DNA from: Gnetum montanum
Taxonomy: Eukaryota > Streptophyta > Gnetopsida > Gnetales > Gnetaceae
Reading direction: 5' to 3'
DNA length: 64,000 nucleotides
Assembly (NCBI GenBank): GCA_015680685.1
Contig: MNCI01023672.1
Coordinates: forward strand, 501,564-565,563
Shown here: in pieces, positions 12,158 to 23,296 of the stretch
Layout of the letters: each line of letters opens with the position of its first letter
Position numbering within the stretch: position 1 is the stretch's first letter
Position numbers and translations under genes: made by a program
The notes under the pieces: model-generated
Told to the model about the DNA's origin: nothing
Database searches by the model: none
What the model saw: the letters and a program-made list of their open reading frames with translations, nothing else

Positions 12158-12814
12158 GCATGGTACTAGGGAGAAAACTATGGACACAAAGACACGGTAT
12201 TGATAATTAATATTCAAAAAATGTTACAGGCGGGTTATTTGTTTCAGGGAAAAGAGAGCTTAATTTTACTGAAAAATATTAAGGATGGTATCCATGATGA
12301 AGTGGATTATTTGCATTCAGTTATTTTTTTTATCTTTCGATAAATTTTATTTTTAAAAAACTCTAATTCTTTGTTAGTGTAAAGTATTTCTCTGGCCATT
12401 TGAGTATAAATGGTATCACATCACTTGAAACTAGAAGATGGGATAATGTACAATGTCATGATATCTATTCATCAAGAGAGGAAGAATAGGGGACATTATT
12501 TGGAGTGATGAAATTGGTAGATCAGACAATGTGCAAATGAGGATATTTATTAGTAGAGTAAGAATACAATATCGTCTAGAGTGATGATAAGGTAAGTGTT
12601 TTTGAGGTTCAAAAGGCCTCGCTTTGAGCTTAGGTACAACCACTTGGAAAAAGGTTAGGCTTATGCTCATCCACCCTTGCTTGGTAGGATGACCATTAAG
12701 ATTCATAAGAATTGTATCACATTACCTTAGATTTGAAATCATATTCAAATCTAATGAATGAATAATGTGCCTATTACAAGTGATATATATATTTCTCTAA
12801 AAGAAAATTGATTA

Positions 12815-13180
12815 TACCAATTATGCCTAGTAGGCATAAGTGGTGGAGAAAACCAAGTGGACAAATTGTGCCAAGTAGGTATAGGTAGAACATAAATTTC
12901 TTATTTTCTCAAAAACAAACTGATTGTATATTTGTACCAATTATGCCTAAGGCACAAGTCGTCGTCATTATCCTAGCCTTATCCCAACAAAATGGAGTTG
13001 GCTGCATGAGTTCTTTTTCATCATTTATCTCTATAAAGAGCTAGATATTTGTTTATTTGTAACTTCTTTATATCTTTATTTATGTGCCTACTAGGTACAA
13101 ATGGTAAAGAAAACCTAGCATACCAATTATGCTTAATAAGCAAAAGTGATGAAGAAAACCAAGTGCACTGAATGTGCTTG
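12815..13180. repeat. Cluster of diverged ACCAATTATGCCTA repeats
   Basis: ACCAATTATGCCTAGTAGGC (12817), ACCAATTATGCCTAAGGCAC (about 12939) and ACCAATTATGCTTAATAAGC (about 13120) are diverged copies of one unit, two of them followed by GA(A/G)AAAACCAAGTG. The first contains a perfect inverted repeat, TATGCCTA-G-TAGGCATA (12822-12838). A weaker copy lies near 20268, on the other side of the chromovirus insertion. The repeat type is not recognised. Confidence 0.5.
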
Positions 13181-13187
13181 GACACAA

Positions 13188-13697
13188 TGTAACAATCTAG
13201 AAAAGTATTGTTTGACACCATCTTTGAGTCTCAATTTAGTCTGTGACCCAGAGCAAACTCAAGATTGACTATGCCTTAGCCCTCACAAGTACTACATGAA
13301 CAACATAATACATGACACTCATCAACCAGTACATGGAGGGAACACCAAGTGTGCCATATGCAAGTATCAAAAACATCTATACTATCATGTTAAGGATAAC
13401 ACACAAGTACTCAATCAACCCTTGTAGACACCATTGGTAGTGGGGCAACAATGTATCTACAAGGAGGTGCCTCACCCCCAAATCCCTCACAATTTGTTAC
13501 AAGGTTCGGCGATGAACAGTACTTGGATTATCCAATCTAAACTACATACATATTTGCAACCATTGCAGAATCAGGTCCCATATAGTTCTACATAGTGGTT
13601 AAGATAGCATGGAACTACAAAGGATCTCCACACTTCTCTGGTACCTATTCTAAAGGGAAAGAACCTTCTATCCACCAGCAAGGGATGTTTTCTTACA
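13188..13697 (-). repeat. 3' LTR of the chromovirus
   Basis: 510 bp, plus-strand ends TGTAACAATC...TTTTCTTACA. It aligns end to end with 18774-19280 and begins directly after the CACAA target duplication. Confidence 0.92.
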
Positions 13698-13711
13698 CTT
13701 TCCCCCACTTG
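13698..13711 (-). promoter_or_regulatory. Polypurine tract of the chromovirus
   Basis: On the minus strand the sequence just before the 3' LTR reads CAAGTGGGGGAAAG, the expected purine-rich primer for plus-strand DNA synthesis. Confidence 0.8.
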
Positions 13712-13859
13712 ATAGAAGTAATGTCCTTGGAGCATGTACTTGTTTCAAATGTGAAGAGTCACAAATGGTTGACTCTGGTTGGCCACCCATGTACATCCAC
13801 AATGGCATATCAATGTGGTTTTTGGCAAAGAAATTCACAATGAAAGTCTACTTGTTTCT

Positions 13860-15155
13860 AAGGGTTTTCCATTCCTCCCATGTGTCCTCCTCCGAGCACG
13901 TTCCATGTCAATGCACAAGAAATTTGACCTTTTGATCTAGAGCATATCCCTTAGTGTGCATGTTGACAATGAAGTGAATCTATCATCCCTTAATTGCTTC
14001 AATATTTGGAGGTCCTCTAGACCTAAATGTGAAAGGATCTATGTCCTCGAGATTATACTTTTTAAGCAAGGACATATGAAACACTAGATGATATTTGGGT
14101 AAGTAATATGACAGTTGCAGCTTATAGGCAACTAGATTGACCTAATCAAGGACTTTGAAAGTTCCATCATAACGCCTAAGAAACTTTGGGCTAGCCCCCT
14201 TCTTTGGCCTCATTTACCCCACATAATCCATTTTTAGTAACACCCATTTGCCAACTACAAACTCCAACAACCTCCTTTTTGTGTTTGCATTCTTTTTCAT
14301 GTGTTGCACCACCTTCTTCAAGAACACTCAAGCAACCTTAATGAAATTTGACCAAGACTTGATGAACTCATTTGATGAGGAATTCAACCCTCATTGGGAG
14401 GTTTTCACCAATTGAGGAACTAGTGGTTGCCTTCCCAAGAGCAACTCTACTGGAGAAAATCCTGTGGCTAAGGATTTTTAGATGTTATAGCTAAACTAAA
14501 CAAAACCATAGGAAGTAAGGACACCTAGTTTGTTTGATCGAATTGAATGAAATACCATAGATATTCTTCAAGAACCCTATTAAGCCATTCTATTTTCCCG
14601 TCTATTTGAGGGTGGTATCCCGAGCACATCCACAACTTTGTCCCTAGCATCTGAAATAGCCTTCACTAGAAATCTCTTGTGAATCAAGTCTCAATCAGAG
14701 ATGATGCTCGACAGTAGACCGAAGTAGCAAACAACATTGTCGAAGAATAAGGATGTCGCATACTTAGTAGTGCAAGGAGTAGAGCATATGATGAAGATGA
14801 CATACGTTGAGAACTTATCCATAACTACAAGGATGCTAAAATATCTTTGTATTGTGGGAAGTTCTATGATGAAATCCATAAAGACTGTTATCCATGGAAA
14901 TTCTAGAATCTCCATTGGATGAAGAAGTCAACCAAGTTTTTCATTTGAGCTCTTATCCTATTGACAGACAAGGTAGCTCCACACGAAGTTTGCAACATCA
15001 ACCCCCAAATTAGGCCCATAGAATTTTCTCTCAACCAACACCATTGTACGTTTGTACCCCAAATGACCTACCCAGACGATGCTATGGCATTCATCAATAA
15101 TCTTGGAATGCAATGCATCCCAGTTTGGAACATAAACTTGAGTTTCCTTCAACAA
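13860..15155 (-). pseudogene. Chromovirus integrase with chromodomain (broken)
   Basis: The zinc-binding part (15155-14958) keeps the His of GHLGYKRT and ends WSYLVCQ, where the first Cys of the usual CxxCQ has become Tyr. The catalytic core (14915-14691) shows the first Asp in FMDFIIELP and the second Asp in SIISD. The C-terminal region near 14200-13990 reads GASPKFLRRYDGTFKVLD and later VFHMSLLKKYNLED, the usual Ty3/gypsy tail. A chromodomain-like HGTCSEEDTWEEWKTL follows at about 13960-13870. Stops and frameshifts separate the pieces, so it cannot be functional. Confidence 0.85.
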
Positions 15156-15325
15156 GAGTAGGCCATTAAGCTCACTGAAGTTTGAGTCAGTTCCATCATG
15201 AACTAGCTTTAGTAACTCTTGGACACACTAATCATACTGGAATCCCACTTTGATATCTTGCAAGAGTTCATGGTGAGCCATCATCCTTGAATAATTTAGC
15301 TACCCAAAAATTCCAGTGCATTTAG

Positions 15326-16602
15326 CTATGAACATTTGCTTAAAGCATTTGCCACCACATTCTCTCTTCCTAGTTGATAGACAAACTGAAAGTATAACTC
15401 TTGTAACATGCTCAACCCAAGAGCTTTCTTTTGCTTTAGCTTCAACTGATTCAAGTGGTAGCTTGTGGTAGTGTTATTTATCTTGACCACCATAGGACTA
15501 CCAAGGAGATAGTGTTGCCATGTGCAAAGGTAATGCATAATGACAAATGTCTCCTTTTCATGAACTGACCATAGCTATTTAGTTTGATTGAGCTTTTTCA
15601 ACTCAAACACCATTGGATGATGATCTTGCAAAATAACCCCACCAGTCACTTCATCTGAAGCATTTGTATGAACTTTGAATGGTTTCAAAAAGTCAGGGAG
15701 GACCAACATCGACTAAGTTGTGAGGGCCTTTTTGATCTTATTGAATGCTTCTTAGCATTGAAAACTTCAATTCCAAGCAACATCTTTCTTTTGTAGATTG
15801 GTTAAAGTAGCCATCACAGTAGATAATCCTTGAACAAACCTTTGATAATAACTTGCCAAATCTAGAAACTATTGCAATTGATGCACATCTTTTGGGGTAG
15901 GCAAGGTAGCAATGGCTTCCACCTTCTTTGGATTTGGACTAACCTTGCCATCCCTAATGATGTAGCCTAGGAATCTCAATTCTAGCCTAGCAAACTCACA
16001 CTTCTCCTACTTAATGTACAATTTGTGTTCTTGCAACTTCGAGAACACTAGATCTAAATGTTCAATGTGCTCACTCATTAAATGAGAACACACTAAGATG
16101 TCATCTAGGTATACCACCACAAACTTATCTAGAAATGGGTAGAATACCTCATTCATGAGGGTGCAAAAAGTGGCTAGGGCATTACATAAACTAAAAGGCA
16201 TGACCATTCACTCAAATAATTCATACCGAGTGACACATGCCATCTTCTCCTCATCACCATATGTAATTTGTACTTGGTACTAATCCTGGTGGAGATCTAG
16301 TTGAGAGAAAACTTGAGCTCTTGCAAACTAGTCAAATAGGTCCAAGACTAGTGGCACTAGATACCTATTCTTTATGATGTACTTGTTTAGCAATTTGTAT
16401 TCACAACATAGCCTCAATAATCCATCCTCCTTAGAAAATAGCACAAGAGCACCATAAGGAGATTTGGAGGGTCGTATATGCCTATTGCAACCAAAATTCC
16501 CAGTTGCCTTTTGAGTTCTACCAACTTAGGGGTAGACATTCTGTAGGATTGTTTCCAAGGAGGAGCAATCCCAGGCAACAACTCAATTTTATGATCGACC
16601 AT
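15326..16602 (-). pseudogene. Chromovirus reverse transcriptase and RNase H (broken)
   Basis: The reverse transcriptase palm motif is intact as VVYLDDILV at about 16096-16122, after FSLCNALATFCTLMNEVF. An upstream piece at 16602-16414 carries the N-terminal fingers (ELKRQLGILVAIG). RNase H and its connection are at about 15700-15326, with HYLLGSPMVVK and the closing GRENVVANALSKCS. Several stops and frame changes lie between these segments. Confidence 0.88.
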
Positions 16603-16734
16603 CCATTAATTAGGTAGCTCTCTAGGTAGCTTTACTAACATCAAATCCTTATACCTACCTAGTACTTCCTCTACTTTTATGTTCCTCAAAATAGAATCCC
16701 TATCTCTAGTCTCCCTAAGTACTACTAGGAACAT

Positions 16735-17170
16735 CTATTGGGTTGGATCCCAAAAAATCCTCTTCATGGTCATAGGAGACACAATTTGGGATTCTTGATT
16801 AGTGGTAGTAACCTCTAGGGTAGAGGATTTCACCAAGCATGGTGTTGTCTCATGTGTAATGTAAAGTTCATCTAGATAAGGAACAACTACTACTTTGGCC
16901 TTCTTGAAGAACTCTTGTTCAAGAGTGACTTGGAAAGAATCAATATCCAATATAGAGAAGTCTAGCTTTTTGTTCCACTAACCAATTTTCACTTTCACCT
17001 CCTTCACTACCTTGGTGCATCTAATAGGGCAAAACTTGGCTAACTTACAAGATGTCAACGTTGGGTGTACTTATAAGTTAAGATTAGTAGCCATCCTAGG
17101 CAAGAGAAAGTTATGGCTAGCACCTGTGTCAACCAATGCATCTAGTAATTTTTCTTCAAATTGGATGGGA
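16735..17170 (-). pseudogene. Chromovirus aspartic protease (broken)
   Basis: The active-site motif VDTGASHNF is preserved at about 17140-17113, with the catalytic DTG intact. The open stretch 16950-16735 covers the segment between protease and reverse transcriptase. Stops interrupt the frame on both sides. Confidence 0.8.
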
Positions 17171-17449
17171 ACCATTTGAACTGAGCACAAGGTGGACTCT
17201 TACTTAGGTTGTACTTCCTAAAGGTTCTATTGAATGGTTGCAAAACTTTGGCAAATTTGTTCAATCACCCCTAGAGATCCCATCTCTTAATCCTTGTCAT
17301 TTATTTTTGTTACTCGCAATCAAGCCTACAGCTAATAATCAAGAGCATTCAATCAATGGTTCTCATTTAAACCCCTTCCAAATGGTCATCAATTAGGATG
17401 TTGGAACAAGTTTTGAGCAACATGGCTTCCTGAACAAATGAAGCATCAA

Positions 17450-18750
17450 ATATTTAGGTTCTTCGAAGGATTATTATTAGGTTTCCCAAAACATTGACAC
17501 TTATCTCCAAATTGGTCATGATCCTTGAGAACTTATCACTTTCCAAATCCTTAATATGATGTCTAGGAACCAGAGGCATTAGCAAGTTGAGGATCCTAAA
17601 AGTCACCCCCAAACGTTTTACCTTTTGATTTGTTGGATCCACCACTTGACCTCCTTCCATGAGAAGCTGCATTAGTGCCACCTTTCTCCCATTTTTGGGC
17701 CATCGTATCAACTACCAAACTAGTTGTCAATTCTAGTGCTTCTCTATATTTAGTAATCTTATGGGACTTAATCTCTCATTGGTCCCATGGTTTCAGGTCA
17801 TTGAGGAAGAGACGAAATTTTGTTTCCTCATCCAACACAAAGATTTGTAAGATCACTTCTTAGTATTCCCTTAGGTAGTCCTCCAACTTACCTATTTGTT
17901 GAAGTTCTCTCAACTTCACCTAGACTTGATTAACAAAAGTGCCTAGGTAGAAGTTCCCAATTAGAGCAACCTTCAAATCACTTGAGGTGTCCATAGCCCT
18001 GTGAATTATCCTTGCCTTCATCTCACGTACAATACCAAGTTACCAAGTTTGAGCAACTCCACCCATGAACTAAGTGGTAATACTGATTTTCATGTCCTTG
18101 GGGTATTTGTTCATTTCAAGGAAATGCTCCATCTCAAAGATGAAAGTATCCAAGAGTTTATCATCATGTTCACCCTTATACATCTTGGGCTCTTTAGCTC
18201 GGAATTTATGGATTGACCACCTTGAACTAGATGCCACTGCTTTAGCTTGTATTACTAATTAATCTTCAACCTTCTCATTCTTCTACTTGAGATTTTCCAC
18301 ATGTTTTTCCAGAGAAAGCATCCTTTACAGGATGTCACTCATTGAGACATGAATGTCATCAACAACATATTCCATTTGTTCAACTTAGTTTTGAAGCATA
18401 AAGTTTTGAGCAAAAGAAAGTTTTTGTTTTACACCTGAATTGAGTTCTTCAAGATAGGAAACTTCTAACTTATCAACAAGATCTTGAACCATCTTGACCT
18501 TGTCAATCATTGATAGATCACTAAGGATCACATTGTCTACTTCTAAGAATTGTCCCCACAACTCTTGTACCTTCTCAAGTGACTCAGGCTCCCTAAGGGG
18601 TACTTCCTCATTATCACTTAGGTTCTCAAGTTCAGAATTCACGTAGTGTGCTTCATCATGTACACAATAAATCATGTTGACACGAGGGTTAAAGCCAGTA
18701 GAAGCTTCATCCATGTTGGAGCTCCTCTTACTCCTCTTCCTTGGTGCCAT
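17450..18750 (-). pseudogene. Chromovirus gag (broken)
   Basis: The ATG at 18750, just 3' of the primer site, opens MAPRKRSKRSS and runs 121 codons to a stop at 18385. Later gag sequence is recognisable in pieces. Near 17510-17470 the frame reads DKCQCFGKP, a remnant of the CCHC zinc knuckle. The capsid part lies between, with many stops. Confidence 0.75.
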
Positions 18751-18757
18751 GTCCCAT

Positions 18758-18771
18758 GAACTCTAATACCA
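18758..18771 (-). promoter_or_regulatory. Primer binding site, initiator tRNA-Met type
   Basis: Minus-strand sequence TGGTATTAGAGTTC begins 2 bases inside the 5' LTR. It differs from the common plant site TGGTATCAGAGC by one C-to-T change over its first 12 bases. Confidence 0.85.
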
Positions 18772-18773
18772 AG

Positions 18774-19280
18774 TGCAACAATCCTACTTTGAAAAAGTAC
18801 TATTCAACACCACCCTTGAGTCTCAGTTTAGTCTATGACCTAGAGTGAACTCAAGATGGACTACGCCTTAGCACTAATAGGTTCGACATTCTCAACATAA
18901 TATATGACACTCATTAATTAGTAGTTGGAGGGTGCACCATATGCAAGCATTAGAAGCATCTATACTATCACATCAAGGATAACACACAAGTACTCAATCA
19001 ACCCTTGTTGACACCATCGATAGTGGGGCAATGATGTATCTACAAGGGGGTGCCTCACCCCTAGATCCCTCACAATCTAGTACAAGGTTCAGTGAGGAAT
19101 TGCACTTGGATTATCCAACCTAGACTACCTACATATTTGCAACCACCGTAGAATCAGGTCCCATGTAGTTCTACATGATGGTCAAAATAGCATGGAACCA
19201 CAAAGGGTCTCCACACTCCTTCAACTCCCATTCTAGAGGGAAACAACCTTTGACCCACCAATAAGGCATGTTTTCCTACA
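18774..19280 (-). repeat. 5' LTR of the chromovirus
   Basis: 507 bp, plus-strand ends TGCAACAATC...TTTTCCTACA, followed by target duplication CACAA at 19281-19285. Homologous along its length to 13188-13697. Confidence 0.92.
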
Positions 19281-19299
19281 CACAAGTAGTATATAGATT

Positions 19300-20180
19300 T
19301 GTAAGAAAGAATATATTCTAGCTTAAGATATCCAAAAATAACTCTATCATGCCATTATTCAACCAACTATTCTTTATAGGTGCATTGTTTGGGGTCCTAC
19401 CCTATTAAATAAATATAAGAAACAAATAGAAGAAATTTAGAAGTTTTTCCTTCTTAGTGAATTCAAAGCAAAGAGATAGATATAATATTATATTATGCTT
19501 CTTGAAGCAAAGATGACACCCTTAGAAGTTGAAGCTATTTATCTATGTATAGCCCACATTCATAATCTTTTAGAATCCTCATTGGATAAATACTCTAAAA
19601 AGGTGATGATAGAAGCCCATGATAAATGATGGGTTCATGAGGAAGTTTTATGGCTTAATAAATGGAATATTCAAGAGTACATTCTTTATTTTGAATCAAT
19701 AAAACAAGAAATATTTTAAAAAGACTTGGAAATGTAGAAGGAGGAAAAAAACATTTCTATTTGAATAATATAGGAAAGGCCTTAATTCAAAGGTAAACTA
19801 TTTATCTACTACTATTTCTCATTATGTGTGATTCACAATTAGTAGAGAATGAATAGGATTACATAATCTAAGTGTTTGAAATAGGTGAATGCCTTAAAAT
19901 TTCTTATGAAGCACTAATATACCAATTTTATAGTATAAATAACACTAAAGATGAATACTACATTGTTTTGCAATGTCCTACATATGAGAGCATTTGACAT
20001 AGATGGGATATTAGTGTTGCAAATTTTGTTGTTTTTGCAAATATTACAAAGAACACTTAGTAACTTTCTTAATGATAGTTTTAAAGCTCATATCATGTAT
20101 ATTTCTATTGTCCAATAGATCCAAAGAGGATCTAACTTAATCAAGCCCTTGGGTAGGAATTCAATAGTTAAGTAAAGAAG
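19300..20180 (+). mobile_element. Remnant of a LINE (non-LTR retrotransposon) 3' end
   Basis: Read in shifting frames, the plus strand gives the end of a LINE reverse transcriptase ORF: ILYRCIVWGP, then FFLLSEFKAKR, MLLEAKMTPLEVEAIYL and, after a gap, a zinc-knuckle-like end with KDEYYIVLQCPTYESI. This order (LYG-x-WG, LLEAG-like, DE-H-x-LxCP) is characteristic of the region after the polymerase domain in plant LINEs. Many stops; no endonuclease or polymerase core is visible upstream because the chromovirus lies there. Confidence 0.5.
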
Positions 20181-20487
20181 GTCATGAGAGAAATCTCATA
20201 TTGAAAAAACACTCAAACATAATAAAATTTCAATTTTAGTTTTAGATTTCTCATGAAACAAACTAATTGTATCAATTATGCTTATCATAAATGGTACCTA
20301 TTACTTTTTAAATAACTTTATAAGAAATTTAGAATCTCATGTTAAACTTTGTATAAGTTTTTCAAGTTGCATTGTTAGTTTTAATGCATTATCTTAATCT
20401 AAAAGTAGTAGATACTAGTCATTTTTATTGTAGAATAACCTTTATTGTAATAAAATCACCATAATCGAATCCACTTTTAGTCAGATG

Positions 20488-20540
20488 AGAGGAGGGGGGG
20501 GAGGGGGAGGGGTGTGGGTGGGGGGTGGTTGGGGGGTGTT
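20488..20540. repeat. G-rich low-complexity tract
   Basis: About 50 bases almost wholly of G runs (up to nine) separated by A, T or TGT, on the plus strand. It joins directly onto the end of a SINE-like copy whose own terminus is C-rich on its sense strand, so it looks like an expanded tail of that copy. It has strong potential to form G-quadruplex. Confidence 0.85.
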
Positions 20541-20668
20541 GGAATCCTAAAATAATTGTAATATAGTTCAATTATAACTTTATAACTCAGCATTGCCCAC
20601 TAGAATCAAACCCATGATTTGAAGCTTTCAAATCAAAAGTCTTATAACTAATTTAACACCTTATTGTT
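20537..20668 (-). mobile_element. SINE-like repeat, copy 1
   Basis: Its minus strand carries a tRNA-like internal promoter: GTTATAAGACTTTTG (A-box region) and ATGGGTTTGATTCTAG (B-box-like, compare GGTTCGANTCC). It ends TAGGATTCCAACACC. It matches copies at 21179 and 34896 over about 130 bases, and the tail runs into the G-rich tract (C-rich on the sense strand). Confidence 0.6.
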
Positions 20669-22734
20669 GATTGAACCTAAAAGAATGTCTATAAATACAC
20701 ATTATCACAAATAGTCAACATGATAATTTAGAATAATTATAAAGGAATTTAATGAGGTCCTTTGGTGATTCAAGAATTGTCTCTATTATGCCTCAACAAC
20801 CACACATGTCCCTTGTGCTAGCTCATGCATATTCAATGACCATCATTAGTCATGCTTATGTATCCTTGGATCCTACCCCTACCTTCCAATGTGAACACTT
20901 ACTTAAATAAAATAAAAAATGATTTTAATCTTATCCAATCAAATAGAATAGTGGTATGTAGTTCCATTACCAAGTAAAAGGTTGAAGATTCAAGTCTCTT
21001 TTATCTATTTTTACCTACTAGTATGGACATATACTTTGAACTTTTCGCAAAGCCAAGCCTTTGCCTTCATGATGGAATATGATGTATGCATGGTGCATGT
21101 TACCATGCATGGTCATACACGAATGTTAAGTTATAGTGGAGACACTTCCTGGTGATTCATCCAACATCAATGTAATAATAAGGTACTAACATAGTGGTAA
21201 GATTCTTGATTTAAAAGCTCTAAGTCATGGGTTTAATTCTAGTGGGTAATGTTGAGTTATATATCTTGAGGTATACCTATATTACAATTCTATTGGGGTT
21301 TCAACAACCCCCTTCATTCAACATCAATGGTGTCCATAGATGCAAATTGAGTATGAGATGGTGGTTGATATAAAGGATCGATTATTGAAGAAAGGGATAT
21401 GTAACCCTTCTCAAAGGTAAAACCTCATATCATCATCATCATCCTAACCTTGTACCAACAAAATGGGACTAGCATATAAGATATAGAGAAAAAATATCAA
21501 TCATTGACAAACCAAATGTAGAGATCATACCACCACAATTTAATGTTTAGTTCCACATTTTAGCTTGGGTAGTCCATTCGAGTTTAGGAGATAGCTCGTG
21601 TTCTCATCTTGCGAAGTAGGGTCTCAGAGAGTTGGTGGATAAGTAAAAGCTTAATCTCTTTCAAGTATTTGCCATGAGGCCCAAACTTAGATCTTACAAC
21701 TTGAAAAATAAACACTATATCATTACTAGTGATGGTCCCTTTCGTCATACATATGTACTATCAATCATCAAGGTTGATAGATAAGCGAAAGCCTAACCTC
21801 TTTTAAATATGTAATTTCTATAATTACTGGGTAAAGTTCTAGCCACAACATTAAGGTTTGATGGATGTTTATGTTTTTGAATTAACAATGCTTGCAATTC
21901 AATCTTTTATGTATCATAGCCTACACTTGTACCACAACTTTATTGTTGAAACCAAACTCACATCTCATTGTGTTGTAATATGTAATTTTAAAGTGATGAT
22001 CGCTTGATGGACAAGGGATATATCTATTTATGGAAAATTGAATGGATTGATTTTTTATAAAAATAATTTTATAATGTAAGATAACTTTTGGAAAATATAA
22101 TTTAGGCGAAATTTTTATCCAACATTCATTAATTATGTATTATGGGCTAAATATAAATAACAAGATCCCACAAGTAGTACACAACAATTAGATATGGATT
22201 CTCAAAGAAGGCTTTTTGTGATTAGATTTATGCAAGGATAAAACCTTCCATTCAAATTTTAAGACTTTGAAATGAGATTTGGACGATAGAACCCTCAAAT
22301 GATTCAAGTTTAAAAGTAAAATTCCTAAGATAATTTCTCATATGTGTACGGAACTTAACTAAAACCAATCATTCATCATCCTCAATGCATACAAACTCCT
22401 TGCAACAAGGATATTCAAGGGCTTATTAAGCATATACCTATTTTGGGAAGGACCCACTTGCATCTCTTTTGGTTTACCGTAAGGTTAAACTCCCTAGCTA
22501 TAGGCTGATTGTATACTCGTTCATCTCAATAGGTTTAAAACATCCAATTTTTCTCTATTTTAGCATTGGAATATTCTTTACAAACTCATCACATGTGCTA
22601 TAATTGCTTCTATTTGATAAAACATACCCTATTTCATGTTGTTGCTATGATTCTACATCTTTTTGGCTTTCATTTAGCTCTTGTTTTGATCCCAACCTCA
22701 CCTAAAATTCCTCAATTTTCAAAGTAAATAATGA
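20669..22734. other. Unassigned repeat-rich intergenic DNA
   Basis: Apart from the SINE-like copy at 21179-21311, I see no gene or recognisable element. ATCATCATCATCCTAACCTTG at 21431-21451, followed by CCAACAAAATGGG, resembles CATTATCCTAGCCTTATCCC at 12966-12985, followed by AACAAAATGG, a short dispersed repeat of unknown type. This stretch should hold the 5' half of the element at 22735-26989, but no gag, pol or LTR could be read. Confidence 0.35.
21179..21311 (+). mobile_element. SINE-like repeat, copy 2
   Basis: Plus-strand copy. A-box-like TAACATAGTGGTAAGA, anticodon-arm-like CTTGATTTAAAAGCTC, B-box-like ATGGGTTTAATTCTAG about 40 bases later, then TATATCTTGAGG and the end TTTCAACAACCCCC. 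The body and tail match the other two copies. Confidence 0.6.
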
Positions 22735-22826
22735 AGCTATGAATAGTTGCATCGATGCATCCTTGTAGACGCAATGAGATGAGTCAACATAGCCTTGTCA
22801 ACACATGATAAAAATACTATATATAC
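22735..22826 (+). promoter_or_regulatory. Putative internal promoter of the env-position ORF
   Basis: A TATA box (ACTATATATACAC, about 22816-22828) is preceded by a perfect 12-bp palindrome TGCATCGATGCA (22748-22759) and two GTCAACA motifs. The layout resembles the U3 of the LTRs of this group. It lies about 480 bases upstream of the ORF start. A possible splice donor CTACTGGAG|GTACAC is at 22973/22974 and an acceptor GATCACAG is directly before the ATG. Promoter activity is an inference. Confidence 0.4.
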
Positions 22827-23296
22827 ACATGATACTTAGCTCATTTTTCACCATTTCTTCCAAATGCTAGAGGAGTGTTAGCCATTTTTCAAAGCCCAAA
22901 AACCTTCCAAAAGCTCTAACTTCTAAACCACTTATCCGAATTCACTTGTTCTTCAATCCTCGAGCTACTGGAGGTACACGTTACATTGTGGGAGCATCAA
23001 ACACTAAATTTTTTCATGAGAAATTTTTCAAAAGTTTTCTAACTCTCCATAAATAGGAAATTAAAATAATATTAGAATAATGATAACAAGATTTAATATC
23101 AACAATCAACCTTCTTCAGAATATGAATAAATTAACGATAAAATAATATCATGTCTATGATCATTAAATAAGAACTTAACAATGTAATCCCAACATCTAA
23201 CTAATGAACATAACCCAATCAAATGAAGAAAGGTGTAAAAAGGGGAAATAAATTTTATGCTTAAGAGCTAATCTTGGGTTATGTTTGTGATCACAG

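Larger units (their letters stand above)
10743..13182. other. SnRK2 3' region and repeat-bearing intergenic DNA
   Basis: The first few hundred bases probably hold the kinase 3' UTR; TTTCTACAG at 10799-10807 could end a 3' UTR intron. An ORF at 11603-11851 (82 codons) shows no recognisable family and sits among stops, so it is not called. Two repeat clusters at 12046-12157 and 12815-13180 are listed separately. No other gene seen. Confidence 0.4.
13188..19280 (-). mobile_element. Complete, inactive Ty3/gypsy chromovirus
   Basis: A full LTR retrotransposon reading right to left: 5' LTR 18774-19280, primer site 18758-18771, gag, protease, reverse transcriptase, RNase H, integrase with chromodomain, polypurine tract 13698-13711, 3' LTR 13188-13697. 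The target duplication is perfect: CACAA at 13183-13187 and 19281-19285. The initiator-methionine primer site and the chromodomain after integrase place it among plant chromoviruses. Every reading frame is broken by stops and small indels, and the LTRs differ visibly from each other, so the insertion is old. Confidence 0.93.

Noticed and set aside
22974-23296. Envelope glycoprotein signal peptide upstream of 23297
   Set aside because: The leader is AT-rich and stop-filled in all frames; nothing supports a hydrophobic signal segment.
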